Source: Myxococcus sp. RHSTA-1-4
GTDB taxonomy: Bacteria; Myxococcota; Myxococcia; Myxococcales; Myxococcaceae
NCBI RefSeq assembly: GCF_020037125.1
Contig: NZ_JAIQDG010000012.1
Coordinates: forward strand, 186,001-250,000
Direction of reading: 5' to 3'
DNA: 64,000 nucleotides
Shown here piece by piece: positions 1 through 7,440 of this stretch. A program made the translations under genes and the position numbers. How positions within the stretch are numbered: the stretch's first letter is position 1; every line of letters begins with the position of its first letter. A model generated the notes under the pieces. It did not search any database and was not told where the DNA came from. It was given only the letters and a program-made list of their open reading frames with translations.

Positions 1-103
1 GTGTGCCATCCGGGCGCAGTGCAACACCTCCCGTCGTGGTGCAGCCGGAAGACGTGGCAAGCAAGACGAGGGAGCCGAGCAGCAGGGCCTTGGTCGTGGG
101 CAT
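1..103 (-). CDS. Putative lipoprotein, N-terminal part only (cut by window edge)
   Basis: An ATG at 103 on the minus strand opens a frame that runs off the left edge. The visible 34 residues begin MPTTKALLLGSLVLLATSSG and continue with C-T-T-T-G-G. This is a classic lipoprotein signal peptide: a basic start, a hydrophobic core and a lipobox (T-S-S-G-C) with Cys at residue 21. It starts 11 nt after the stop codon of the DUF2381 gene, in the same direction, so the two are probably co-transcribed. Small lipoproteins are often found beside DUF2381 genes in myxobacteria, but the mature part is outside the window and no function can be given. Confidence 0.55.
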   Translation of the reverse strand, partial: MPTTKALLLGSLVLLATSSGCTTTGGVALRPDGT

Positions 104-114
104 GAGCGGCACTT

Positions 115-1047
115 CTACTGCCGAATCAGCGTGTGATCCACCGCAACGGCCACCTGGAGGAGACCGTCTCCACGGAAGAGCTGGAGGGCAAGATCGGTGA
201 GCTGTCCCTGGTCCGTCAGAAATGCGCTCTTGTCCACGACAACCGCGATCTTTCCCGACTGACCAGGAACGAGTATGGGCCGGTCCATGCGAAGCGCGAA
301 GGGCCGAGCCGTGGAGTTGGTGAAATCCCGGGTCAGGTAGGCACCGTCGAACGTCCAGGGCTCGCCATGGTCGGTGTTCGTCAGGTGAACCACGACCGCC
401 GCCTTCCCGGGGCCCTCGTAGAAATCGACCCGGGTGTCCATGTCCTCGTTCTTCGAGCGCCAGCGCCTCTTGAGGCGGAAAGGCGTCTTCTTCACCTCAC
501 CATTCGCGAGCAGCGTCGCGAGGGCGTGATCGACGGAGTTCTCCTCCTTCTTGAGCCGCTCGTTCTCGTCGCTCAGCTTTCGCTCCCTGTTGAGCGAGTC
601 GTAAAGGGACGAAAGGACGGCGTTGTAGCTGTCGAGGTCCCTGAACACGTTGACCTGGTAGTCGATCCATCCCCCGTCCTCGCGACTCCGGGACCGCACG
701 AGGAGCATGAGCTCCGTCCCGTCAACGAACGCCACGCGCAAGGGAAGCGCCTCACCACCAGCGAGATCACGTAGCGGCTCCAGCACCACCTTCTTGCCAC
801 CCACGAGCGGCGGCTCGAAACGACCCTTCCAGGACTGGAGCTCCGTCCTCGCCGGGTCGACGTCTTTCTCGAAACGCAGCACCGTCGCCACCTGCCCGGC
901 AACGAAGATGGACGGCGCCTGCTGGCCTGGATGCTCAGGCACCTTGAGGGTCCGAATCGTGAGGGTCTCATTCATGTCCCGGGCCAGAGCAGGAGAGACC
1001 ACCAGGGCAAGAAACAGACCACACCTGAAAAGTGAGGAGGTGCGCAT
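115..1047 (-). CDS. DUF2381 family protein (myxobacterial)
   Basis: This is a 310-residue protein. It starts with a Sec-type signal peptide (MRTSSLFRCGLFLALVVSPALA) followed by a soluble domain. The text 'LRFEKDVDPART', the basic/acidic helix around 'NRERKLSDENERLKKEE' and the C-terminal 'TDLALQLFRGDGLLQVAV' match the Myxococcus-specific DUF2381/TIGR02268 family from memory. The family is found almost only in myxobacteria, often beside Ser/Thr kinases or small lipoproteins, and has no assigned function. I chose ATG 1047 because it begins directly with the signal peptide; the frame stays open upstream to 1161. Likely periplasmic or secreted. Confidence 0.8.
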   Translation of the reverse strand: MRTSSLFRCGLFLALVVSPALARDMNETLTIRTLKVPEHPGQQAPSIFVAGQVATVLRFEKDVDPARTELQSWKGRFEPPLVGGKKVVLEPLRDLAGGEALPLRVAFVDGTELMLLVRSRSREDGGWIDYQVNVFRDLDSYNAVLSSLYDSLNRERKLSDENERLKKEENSVDHALATLLANGEVKKTPFRLKRRWRSKNEDMDTRVDFYEGPGKAAVVVHLTNTDHGEPWTFDGAYLTRDFTNSTARPFALRMDRPILVPGQSGKIAVVVDKSAFLTDQGQLTDLALQLFRGDGLLQVAVAVDHTLIRQ

Positions 1048-1245
1048 GGGCTCAACCAACCTAACAAGGTGGGTCTGAGCGTAGCAACCAGAATACCCCG
1101 CTTGTCGGGTGTGGAGCCGCACCTCGTTCGGGCCATGCATCACACCCGTCCCGCCCCCCACTCAAAGCAGGTGAGGGACGGCGGAAACCATTCCCGGTTG
1201 CCGCGACCTCATTCCAACCCGACACAACCCTCAGGAGTCACCAGC

Positions 1246-1437
1246 ATGCAGCGCACCACCGAGTCGTCGCAGATCTCCTTCGAGCTGAAGGACAGCCAGC
1301 TCAAGTCCATCGAGCAGTCGCGCCAGTCGTCCAACGGCAAGCTGACCATCAAGACCGCCGTCCGCGCCGGCGCGTCCACGGGGTTCGACTGCATCTACTT
1401 CGCGCGCAACGCCCCGTTCGCGCCTGAGCACCTGTAA
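1246..1437 (+). CDS. Putative RiPP precursor peptide (63 aa)
   Basis: This 63-residue peptide gene has a good ribosome-binding site (AGGAG at 1233-1237, 8 nt before ATG) and lies 35 nt before the first enzyme gene. The first part (FELKDSQLKSIEQ, residues 12-24) resembles the amphipathic, Glu/Leu-rich leaders recognised by C39 peptidases. A small-residue stretch A41-G42-A43-S44 could serve as the double-Gly-type cleavage site. The inferred core, residues 44-63, begins STGFDCIYF and ends APFAPEHL, with one Cys (C49), Asp48, Arg54 and aromatic residues as possible modification sites. Its place at the head of a cluster with a C39 exporter and three oxidative enzymes is the main argument. The frame is open from 1069, but only ATG 1246 has a ribosome-binding site. 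The cleavage point and core are inferred. Confidence 0.75.
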   Translation: MQRTTESSQISFELKDSQLKSIEQSRQSSNGKLTIKTAVRAGASTGFDCIYFARNAPFAPEHL

Positions 1438-1472
1438 CCCGGCCCCGTGAGAGAGACAGGGAGGATGTGTCC

Positions 1473-2228
1473 ATGAATGTCGTTGCTGAAGTCACCCTGG
1501 AAGCGCTCAAGCAGCATCAGCTCGGGCCGCTGGAGCGTTATAGCGAATGCCTCAGGAACACCTTCGAGGCACATCCTCCCCCTTTCAGCGTCGCCTGGTA
1601 CGGCGACCAGTTCCGGGAGATGGCGAGAGACCGCGAGTGGTTCGCGAACATCATCGTGGGCAATGCGTCCACCGAGGGCTGGGGCTCCGGAAAGCTCTGG
1701 TACCTCGCGGGGAAGACCCACGAGGAGCACGTCTCGGTCCTCATCCAGCAGCACGCGATGGATGAGGCGCGCCACTCCCGGATGTACTCGAGCATGGTGG
1801 AGCGCATCTTCCCCGGCACGGTGGGCGATGCGCTCCGGAGCGAGCTCAAGACGCTCGCGCCCATCTACCGCGCCGACGACAAGCCGGAGCGGCTGCCGCC
1901 CTACTCCTACCAGGCCATCCTGGACAACCTGCTCCAGATGAACGTGGCCGAAATCCGCACCATGGTGAACCAGATGCTGGCGCGCCCGGTGCTGCTGACG
2001 TACTGCCCGGAGGAGTCGAAAGAGCGCCTCACGCGGATGCTCGACCGGCTCATGTGGGACGAGACGCGGCACGTGGGCTACACGGCGCGGCTCATCGACG
2101 AAGCGCTGGCCACCGGGGACGGAGACTTCATCCGCGACATCGCTCCCACCCGCATCGTCCAGCTCAACGAGCTGACCCTGGAAGAGGTCGGCCGCGCCAG
2201 GACGGACCCGCAGACGGCGTTCGCCTGA
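1473..2228 (+). CDS. Ferritin-like diiron oxygenase, first enzyme of the peptide cluster
   Basis: This 251-residue all-helical protein carries a complete six-ligand carboxylate-bridged diiron set: E68 (STEGW), E98-A-R-H101, E160 (NVAEIR) and E197-T-R-H200. The pairs are spaced as in four-helix-bundle ferritin-like oxidases (for example R2-like or AurF-like N-oxygenases), so O2-dependent chemistry is very likely. The substrate is inferred to be the neighbouring peptide. ATG 1473 was chosen over GTG 1467 because AGGGAGG at 1458-1464 is correctly spaced only for the ATG. Translation is probably coupled with the precursor gene 35 nt upstream. It is not a typical RiPP maturase family, which makes it notable. 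I could not place it in a named subfamily. Confidence 0.8.
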   Translation: MNVVAEVTLEALKQHQLGPLERYSECLRNTFEAHPPPFSVAWYGDQFREMARDREWFANIIVGNASTEGWGSGKLWYLAGKTHEEHVSVLIQQHAMDEARHSRMYSSMVERIFPGTVGDALRSELKTLAPIYRADDKPERLPPYSYQAILDNLLQMNVAEIRTMVNQMLARPVLLTYCPEESKERLTRMLDRLMWDETRHVGYTARLIDEALATGDGDFIRDIAPTRIVQLNELTLEEVGRARTDPQTAFA

Positions 2229-2256
2229 GCGCCATCGTCATCCGGGGGGATTCACC

Positions 2257-3498
2257 TTGAGCCGACCTGCCATCAGCCCGCGCATCTCCGAGCTCCGCCG
2301 TCACGTCGAGGCGGGCGACACCACCGCCGCCGAGTCCTTCTGGCGGCGGCTCACCCGAGAGGGAACGCCGCTGCTCGAAGAGGAGGAGGGAGACCGGGAG
2401 CACCTGCTGCTGACCCTGGTCTTCCGGGCGGAGGAGCCGGTGCGCGGCGTGGTGGTCGTGCCGGGGCTGGAGTCCATCTGGCAGCCTGAACACAACCGGC
2501 TGGTGCCGGTGCCGGGGACGAGCCTGTGGCACCGCACCTGGCGGGTGAGGCGGGACCTTCGCACCACCTACTGCTTCTCACCCGACGAGCCGCTCCGCGC
2601 CCTCCATGAGATGAGCGCCGAAGAAGAGACCCGGTACCTCGAGGAGCGAATGAAGGTCTGGCGCCCGGACGCGCTCAATCCCCGCCGGTTCTCGCCCCAC
2701 CCTTCGCTTCCGCCCATGTCCGTCATCGAGCTGCCGGAGGCGCCGGGACGGCACTGGACGGTGCGGCGGCCGGACGTTCCCCGGGGCCGGCTCGACGAGG
2801 GCGTGTACCAGGACGCGCGCTCGGGCCGCGAGCGCACCTTCTGGCTGTACCGGCCCGCGAGCGGCTCCGTGGCGGAAGACGCGCCGCTCCTGGTGCTCTG
2901 TGACGGCGCGGGCCACCTGGAGCTCGGCGTGACGGACGTTCTCGACAACCTCATCGCCGGCCGCCACATCCCGCCGCTGGTCTGCGTCCTGCTGCACCAC
3001 TCGGACCGCAACGTCGAGCTGCCGTGCAACGACGCGTTCGTGGAGGAAGTGGCGGCGGAGCTGCTGCCGCTGGTGCGGAGCGAGCTCCGGCTTCGCGCCG
3101 CCCCCGCCCGGACGGTGATGGGCGGCTGGAGCTTCGGAGGGCTCGCGGCGGCGTACGCCGGGCTGCGCCACCCGGAGGTCTTCGGCAACGTGCTGTCGCA
3201 GTCCGGCTCCTTCTGGTGGGCGCCGGGGGGCGCGGAGGAGCATGAGTGGCTCACCGGCCAGTTCGCCCGCGCTCCACGCAGCGGAGTCCGCTTCCATCTC
3301 AACGTCGGGCTGCTGGAGCGCGGCCCGTCTCCGGGAAACAGCCCGAGCCAGCTCGTCGCCAACCGGCACCTGCGAGACGTCCTGCGGGCGAAGGGACACG
3401 AGGTCATCTACCGCGAGCTCAACGGTGGCCACGACTACCTCGGCTGGATGGCGGGGCTGGCGGACGGGCTGATGTCCCTGCTTGGACGGGAGGTGTGA
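2257..3498 (+). CDS. Enterochelin-esterase-like alpha/beta hydrolase
   Basis: The 413-residue protein has the layout of Fes/IroE-type esterases. An N-terminal Ig-like domain (about residues 1-150, DUF3327-like, with 'VVVPGLESIWQ') precedes an esterase-D-type alpha/beta hydrolase (about 180-410). The nucleophile elbow is GGWSFGG with S292. The C-terminal catalytic His lies in N-G-G-H392-D-Y. 'FWLYRPA' and 'VCVLLHHSDRNVEL' are typical of the family. Fes hydrolyses trilactone esters of iron-enterobactin, but no siderophore genes are nearby, so here it may act on an ester or lactone of the peptide product, or be a resistance or editing function (inference). The start is TTG at 2257 with a G-rich ribosome-binding site (GGGGGGA) just upstream. 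No signal peptide, so cytoplasmic. Confidence 0.8.
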   Translation: MSRPAISPRISELRRHVEAGDTTAAESFWRRLTREGTPLLEEEEGDREHLLLTLVFRAEEPVRGVVVVPGLESIWQPEHNRLVPVPGTSLWHRTWRVRRDLRTTYCFSPDEPLRALHEMSAEEETRYLEERMKVWRPDALNPRRFSPHPSLPPMSVIELPEAPGRHWTVRRPDVPRGRLDEGVYQDARSGRERTFWLYRPASGSVAEDAPLLVLCDGAGHLELGVTDVLDNLIAGRHIPPLVCVLLHHSDRNVELPCNDAFVEEVAAELLPLVRSELRLRAAPARTVMGGWSFGGLAAAYAGLRHPEVFGNVLSQSGSFWWAPGGAEEHEWLTGQFARAPRSGVRFHLNVGLLERGPSPGNSPSQLVANRHLRDVLRAKGHEVIYRELNGGHDYLGWMAGLADGLMSLLGREV

Positions 3499-3499
3499 C

Positions 3500-4690
3500 G
3501 TGCCGGCGAACTTCTCCCACTCCCTGCGTGCCCTCGACGAGGATGGCTTTCGACGGCCCGGGTGGGCCCTCGCGCTGGTGGCGCTCCTGACCTGCACCTG
3601 GCTCGTGTGGCTCGTGTGCTCGCGAGTCACCGTGTACGAGGTCTCCGAGAACGCCCGGCTCGAGGTGGACAAGGCCGTCTTTCCCGTGGAGGCCCAGGTG
3701 GACGGCCGCGTCATCACGAGCCGCCTGGACATCGGCCGGCACGTGGAGAAGGGCGAGGTGCTCCTGGAGCTCGATTCGAGCGGACAACGCCTCAAGCTCC
3801 AGGAGGAGCAGGCACGCCTGGAGACGCTGCTCCCTCAAGTGGACACGCTGCGCAGCGAGCTGGAGGCCCAGCGGAGCGCGCTGGGGGCGAGCCGGCTGGC
3901 CTCGGGCGCGAAGCTGAGCGAGGCACGCGCCCGGCAGCGTGAGGCGCGGGCCGCGCTGTCCTTCGCCGCGGAGGAGCAACAGCGGCTCGAGCCACTCCTG
4001 AAGAAGCAGGCCATCGGCGAGCTGGAGTACCTCCGCGTGAAGTCCGAGCACGAGAAGCGGCGGGCCTCGCTGGAGGCCCTCGAGCAGGAGGCCGGCCGGC
4101 TCCAGTCGGAGCGCCTGAACCAGCAGAGTGAGGGCCTGGCCCAGGTGGCACGGCTCGAGCGGGAGCTGGCCGCCATGGAGGGACAGATCACCACCTCCAA
4201 GGCGCGCATCGCGTCCCTCACCCACGAGCTGGAGCAGTTCGTCCTGCGTGCGCCCGCGAGCGGCCAGGTGGGCGAGGTGGCGAGGCTCCAGCCCGGCTCG
4301 GAGGTGGGGCGCGGGGACAAGCTGGCGGTGCTGATTCCGCCCGGCCAGCTCCGCATCGTGGCCGACTTCGCCCCCTCCGACGCGCTGGGGCGCATCCGTC
4401 CCGGACAGACGGCGCGGCTGCGGCTCCAGGGCTTCCCGTGGGCGGAGTACGGCACCCTCACGGCCACGGTCAGCACGCTCGCGTCGGAGGCGCGGGACGG
4501 AAAGGTCCGGGTGGAGTGCCAGCTCCGGCCCGGCAGCAGCCCCCACATTCCGCGGCAGCACGGCCTGCCCGGCACGCTGGAGGTCGCGGTGGATGACCTC
4601 TCGCCGGCGACGCTGATTCTCCGCGCGGCGGGACAGCGGCTGGGCGCCGCTTCGCGTCCGCCCGCCGCGGCGCGGGGAGGCGCGTCATGA
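3500..4690 (+). CDS. HlyD-family membrane fusion (adaptor) protein
   Basis: This 396-residue protein has one N-terminal membrane segment (WALALVALLTCTWLVWLVC), a biotinyl/lipoyl-like half-motif (VEAQVDGRVITSRLDIGRHVEKGEVLLEL), a long Gln/Glu/Arg-rich coiled coil (about residues 90-230) and a second lipoyl half (LRAPASGQVGEVARLQPGSEV). This is the periplasmic adaptor of type I-like secretion, linking an inner-membrane ABC exporter to an outer-membrane channel; no TolC homologue is in the window. GTG 3500 was preferred because GGGAGG at 3488-3493 is well placed. An ATG at 3482 in the same frame would overlap the esterase gene by 17 nt. It overlaps the exporter gene by 4 nt (ATGA), so the two are translationally coupled. 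Confidence 0.88.
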   Translation: MPANFSHSLRALDEDGFRRPGWALALVALLTCTWLVWLVCSRVTVYEVSENARLEVDKAVFPVEAQVDGRVITSRLDIGRHVEKGEVLLELDSSGQRLKLQEEQARLETLLPQVDTLRSELEAQRSALGASRLASGAKLSEARARQREARAALSFAAEEQQRLEPLLKKQAIGELEYLRVKSEHEKRRASLEALEQEAGRLQSERLNQQSEGLAQVARLERELAAMEGQITTSKARIASLTHELEQFVLRAPASGQVGEVARLQPGSEVGRGDKLAVLIPPGQLRIVADFAPSDALGRIRPGQTARLRLQGFPWAEYGTLTATVSTLASEARDGKVRVECQLRPGSSPHIPRQHGLPGTLEVAVDDLSPATLILRAAGQRLGAASRPPAAARGGAS

Positions 4691-7440
4691 TTCGCCTTCG
4701 CCCCACGGACGGCCGCCGGCGCCTCGCTCCAGAGGTCATCCAGTCCTCCTGGATGGACTGCGGCCCCGCGGCCCTCAAGTGCCTGCTCGAAGGCTTCGGC
4801 ATTCCGGTCAGCTACGGCCGGCTTCGCGAGGCGTGCCAGACGGATGTCGATGGAACGTCCATCGACACGCTGGAAGAGGTGGCGCGGCGGTGCGGACTCG
4901 AAGCCGAGCAGACGCTCGTCCCCGCCGACCACCTGCTGGAGCCGGCCGCGGGGACGCTGCCCGCCGTCGTGGTGGTGCAGCTCCCGAGCGGCGCCACCCA
5001 CTTCGTGGTGGTGTGGCGGCGGCACGGCAGGCTCGTGCAGGTGATGGACCCCAGCCGGGGACGCCGCTGGGTGCCGCTGCGGTCCTTCATCGGCGAGCTC
5101 TACCTCCACACCACCGCCCTTCCCGCTTCCGTCTGGAGGGACTGGGCGGGCTCCGCGACCTCGCTCGCCGTGCTCCGGGGCCAACTCCGGGACCTCGGGT
5201 TGAGTGACGAGGAGATTGACGGACACCAGCGTGTCGCGCTGGCGGATTGCGGGTGGCACTCGCTCGCGGCGCTGGAGGCCACGCGGAAGATGGTCGGCTA
5301 CCTCGTGCGGTCCGGTGGGCTGTCGGCGGGACGCCCCGCCGCCCGGGCCGTGGACACGTTCTTCACTCAGGCCCTGCGGGAGCCGCCGTTCGGGCCCGTC
5401 ACCGTGGCGCCCCCCTACTGGCCGGTCATTCCCCTCCCGGGCGAAGAGGAAGAGGAGCCGCGGCTCGTCTTCCGCGGCGCCGTCGTCGTTCACACGGCCG
5501 GACGGCGGCAGACCTCCCGGCCGGAGGAGACCACCGCCGAGACTTCGCCGCCCCAAGCGGACCTGCCTCCCGAGCTCGCCGCCGCGCTGGCCGAGCCTCC
5601 GCCCCGGCCCGGACACGAGCTGCTGCGGATGTTGCGCGCCGATGGCCTGCTCGCGCCCGCCGCGCTCATCGCCGGCCTCGCGCTGGCCGCCTTCGGCACC
5701 CTCGGAGAGGCGCTCCTCCTCCGTGGGCTGCTCGAGGTCAGCGGCCGGCTCAGCCTGGTATCCCAGTGGCTCGAAGCCCTGCTGGCGCTCTGCTTCTTCC
5801 TCTCCCTCTGCCTGGGGTTGGACCTGCTGAATGGCCTGTCCATGCGGCGGCTGGGACGGAGGCTCGAGGTCCGCTTCCGGATGGCCTTCCTCGAAAAGCT
5901 CCCGAGGATGCACGACCGCTACTTCAGCAGCCGGCCCCACTCGGACATGGCCGAGCGCTGCCACAGCCTGCACCGGCTGCGCCTGTTGCCCGGGCTGGGA
6001 GGCCAGCTCGTCCTCAGCGCCTTCGAGCTGCTCCTGACCACCGCGGGCCTCATCCTGCTCGACCCCGCCGCCGCCCCGCTGGCCGTGGGCCTCATGCTGG
6101 TGGCACTCCTCGCGCCGCTCGCCCTCCAGCCGGTGCTCGCCGAGCGCGAGCTGCGGGTGCGCAGCCATGGCGCCATGCTCTCGCGGTTCTACCTCGACGC
6201 GCTGCTCGGCCTCGTCTCGGTGCGCGCGCACGGCGCGGAGCGCGCGCTCCGCCGCGAGCACGAGGGACACGTCGTGGAGTGGGCACGCTCGGGCGTGGCC
6301 ATGCAGCGGGTGTCGGTGGTGGCGGAGGGCCTGCTGGCGCTGGCCGGGCTGGGACTCGCGGTGGCGCTCGTCTTCGGGCACCTGGCGAGGACCGCCTCGC
6401 TGAGCAGCTCCCTGCTGTTCCTGTACTGGACGCTCAACCTGCCGATGCTGGGACAGAAGCTGGCTCAGCTCGCGCGGCAGTACCCGCTGCACCGGAACGT
6501 CACCCTCCGCCTGCTGGAGCCGCTCGGCGCGTTGGACGATGCACACGCCCCCGCGAACACACCGGGCCTCACTCACGCGGAGCGCCGGGAGCCGGGCGTG
6601 GCCGTGGACTTCCAGCAGGTGGCGGTCCGCGCGGGCGGGCACTCGGTGCTCCAGGACGTGGACCTCTCCATCGCCCCGGGCTCCCACGTGGCCATCGTGG
6701 GTCCCTCCGGCGCCGGCAAGTCCAGCCTGGCCGGGCTGCTGGTCGGCTGGCAGCGCGTCTCCGAGGGGACGCTGCGCGTCGACGGTGTCCCCCTCGACGG
6801 TGCCGGACTGGAGCGGCTCCGGAGGGAGACCGCCTGGGTGGACCCGTCCGTGCACCTCTGGAACCGCTCCTTCCTGGACAACCTCACCTACGGCGCCGCG
6901 TCGGAGCTGCCCACGTCGCTCAGTCCGGTCATCGCGACGGCGGACCTGCTGTCCGTGCTGGAGACCCTGCCGGATGGGCTCCAGACGGCGCTGGGTGAAG
7001 GGGGCGCACGAGTCTCCGGCGGAGAAGGCCAGCGCATGCGCTTCGGCCGCGCCCTGCTCCGGCCCGGCGTCCGGCTGGCCCTCCTCGACGAGCCCTTCCG
7101 GGGACTGGACCGGGTGAAGCGCCACGAGCTGCTGGAGCGGGCCCGCCGGCTGTGGGCGGACGCGACGATGCTGTGCATCACCCACGACGTGGCCGAGACG
7201 CGAGGCTTCGACCGGGTGCTGGTGGTGGAGGCCGGCCGCGTGGTCGAGCACGGCGAGCCCGCCGAGCTGGCCGCCATGCCGGGCTCCCGGTACCGGGCCC
7301 TGCTGGAGGCCGAGGCCCAGGCGAAGGCCGAGGTCTGGTCCGGCGCCGGGTGGACCCGCATCCGGATGGAGGACGGCCTCATCGAGACCGCGCCGCGAGA
7401 GCGGCCGGAGCAGGAGTGGCCAAAGGAGGCCGTGGGATGA
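4687..7440 (+). CDS. Peptidase-containing ABC exporter (C39 protease + TMD + ATPase)
   Basis: A 917-residue bacteriocin-type transporter. The N-terminal C39 cysteine peptidase has C25 (DCGPAA), H105 (THFVVV) and D121 (MDPSRG), all intact. An unusual linker of roughly 170 residues (about 140-310, with 'EEEEEPRL') separates it from the membrane domain (about 315-600). The ATPase has Walker A GPSGAGKSS near 672-680, signature VSGGEGQ near 776-782 and Walker B LALLDEP with D801. Such proteins cut double-Gly leader peptides and export the core. Its peptide partner is inferred to be the 63-aa product of the first gene in the cluster. The C-terminal tail after the ATPase ('AEVWSGAGWTRIRMEDG...') is also longer than usual. 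It overlaps its neighbours by 4 nt on both sides. Confidence 0.9.
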   Translation: MIRLRPTDGRRRLAPEVIQSSWMDCGPAALKCLLEGFGIPVSYGRLREACQTDVDGTSIDTLEEVARRCGLEAEQTLVPADHLLEPAAGTLPAVVVVQLPSGATHFVVVWRRHGRLVQVMDPSRGRRWVPLRSFIGELYLHTTALPASVWRDWAGSATSLAVLRGQLRDLGLSDEEIDGHQRVALADCGWHSLAALEATRKMVGYLVRSGGLSAGRPAARAVDTFFTQALREPPFGPVTVAPPYWPVIPLPGEEEEEPRLVFRGAVVVHTAGRRQTSRPEETTAETSPPQADLPPELAAALAEPPPRPGHELLRMLRADGLLAPAALIAGLALAAFGTLGEALLLRGLLEVSGRLSLVSQWLEALLALCFFLSLCLGLDLLNGLSMRRLGRRLEVRFRMAFLEKLPRMHDRYFSSRPHSDMAERCHSLHRLRLLPGLGGQLVLSAFELLLTTAGLILLDPAAAPLAVGLMLVALLAPLALQPVLAERELRVRSHGAMLSRFYLDALLGLVSVRAHGAERALRREHEGHVVEWARSGVAMQRVSVVAEGLLALAGLGLAVALVFGHLARTASLSSSLLFLYWTLNLPMLGQKLAQLARQYPLHRNVTLRLLEPLGALDDAHAPANTPGLTHAERREPGVAVDFQQVAVRAGGHSVLQDVDLSIAPGSHVAIVGPSGAGKSSLAGLLVGWQRVSEGTLRVDGVPLDGAGLERLRRETAWVDPSVHLWNRSFLDNLTYGAASELPTSLSPVIATADLLSVLETLPDGLQTALGEGGARVSGGEGQRMRFGRALLRPGVRLALLDEPFRGLDRVKRHELLERARRLWADATMLCITHDVAETRGFDRVLVVEAGRVVEHGEPAELAAMPGSRYRALLEAEAQAKAEVWSGAGWTRIRMEDGLIETAPRERPEQEWPKEAVG

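Noticed and set aside
1069-1245. An upstream extension of the precursor frame from 1069
   Set aside because: The added 59 residues look non-coding and have no ribosome-binding site; AGGAG at 1233-1237 fits ATG 1246.
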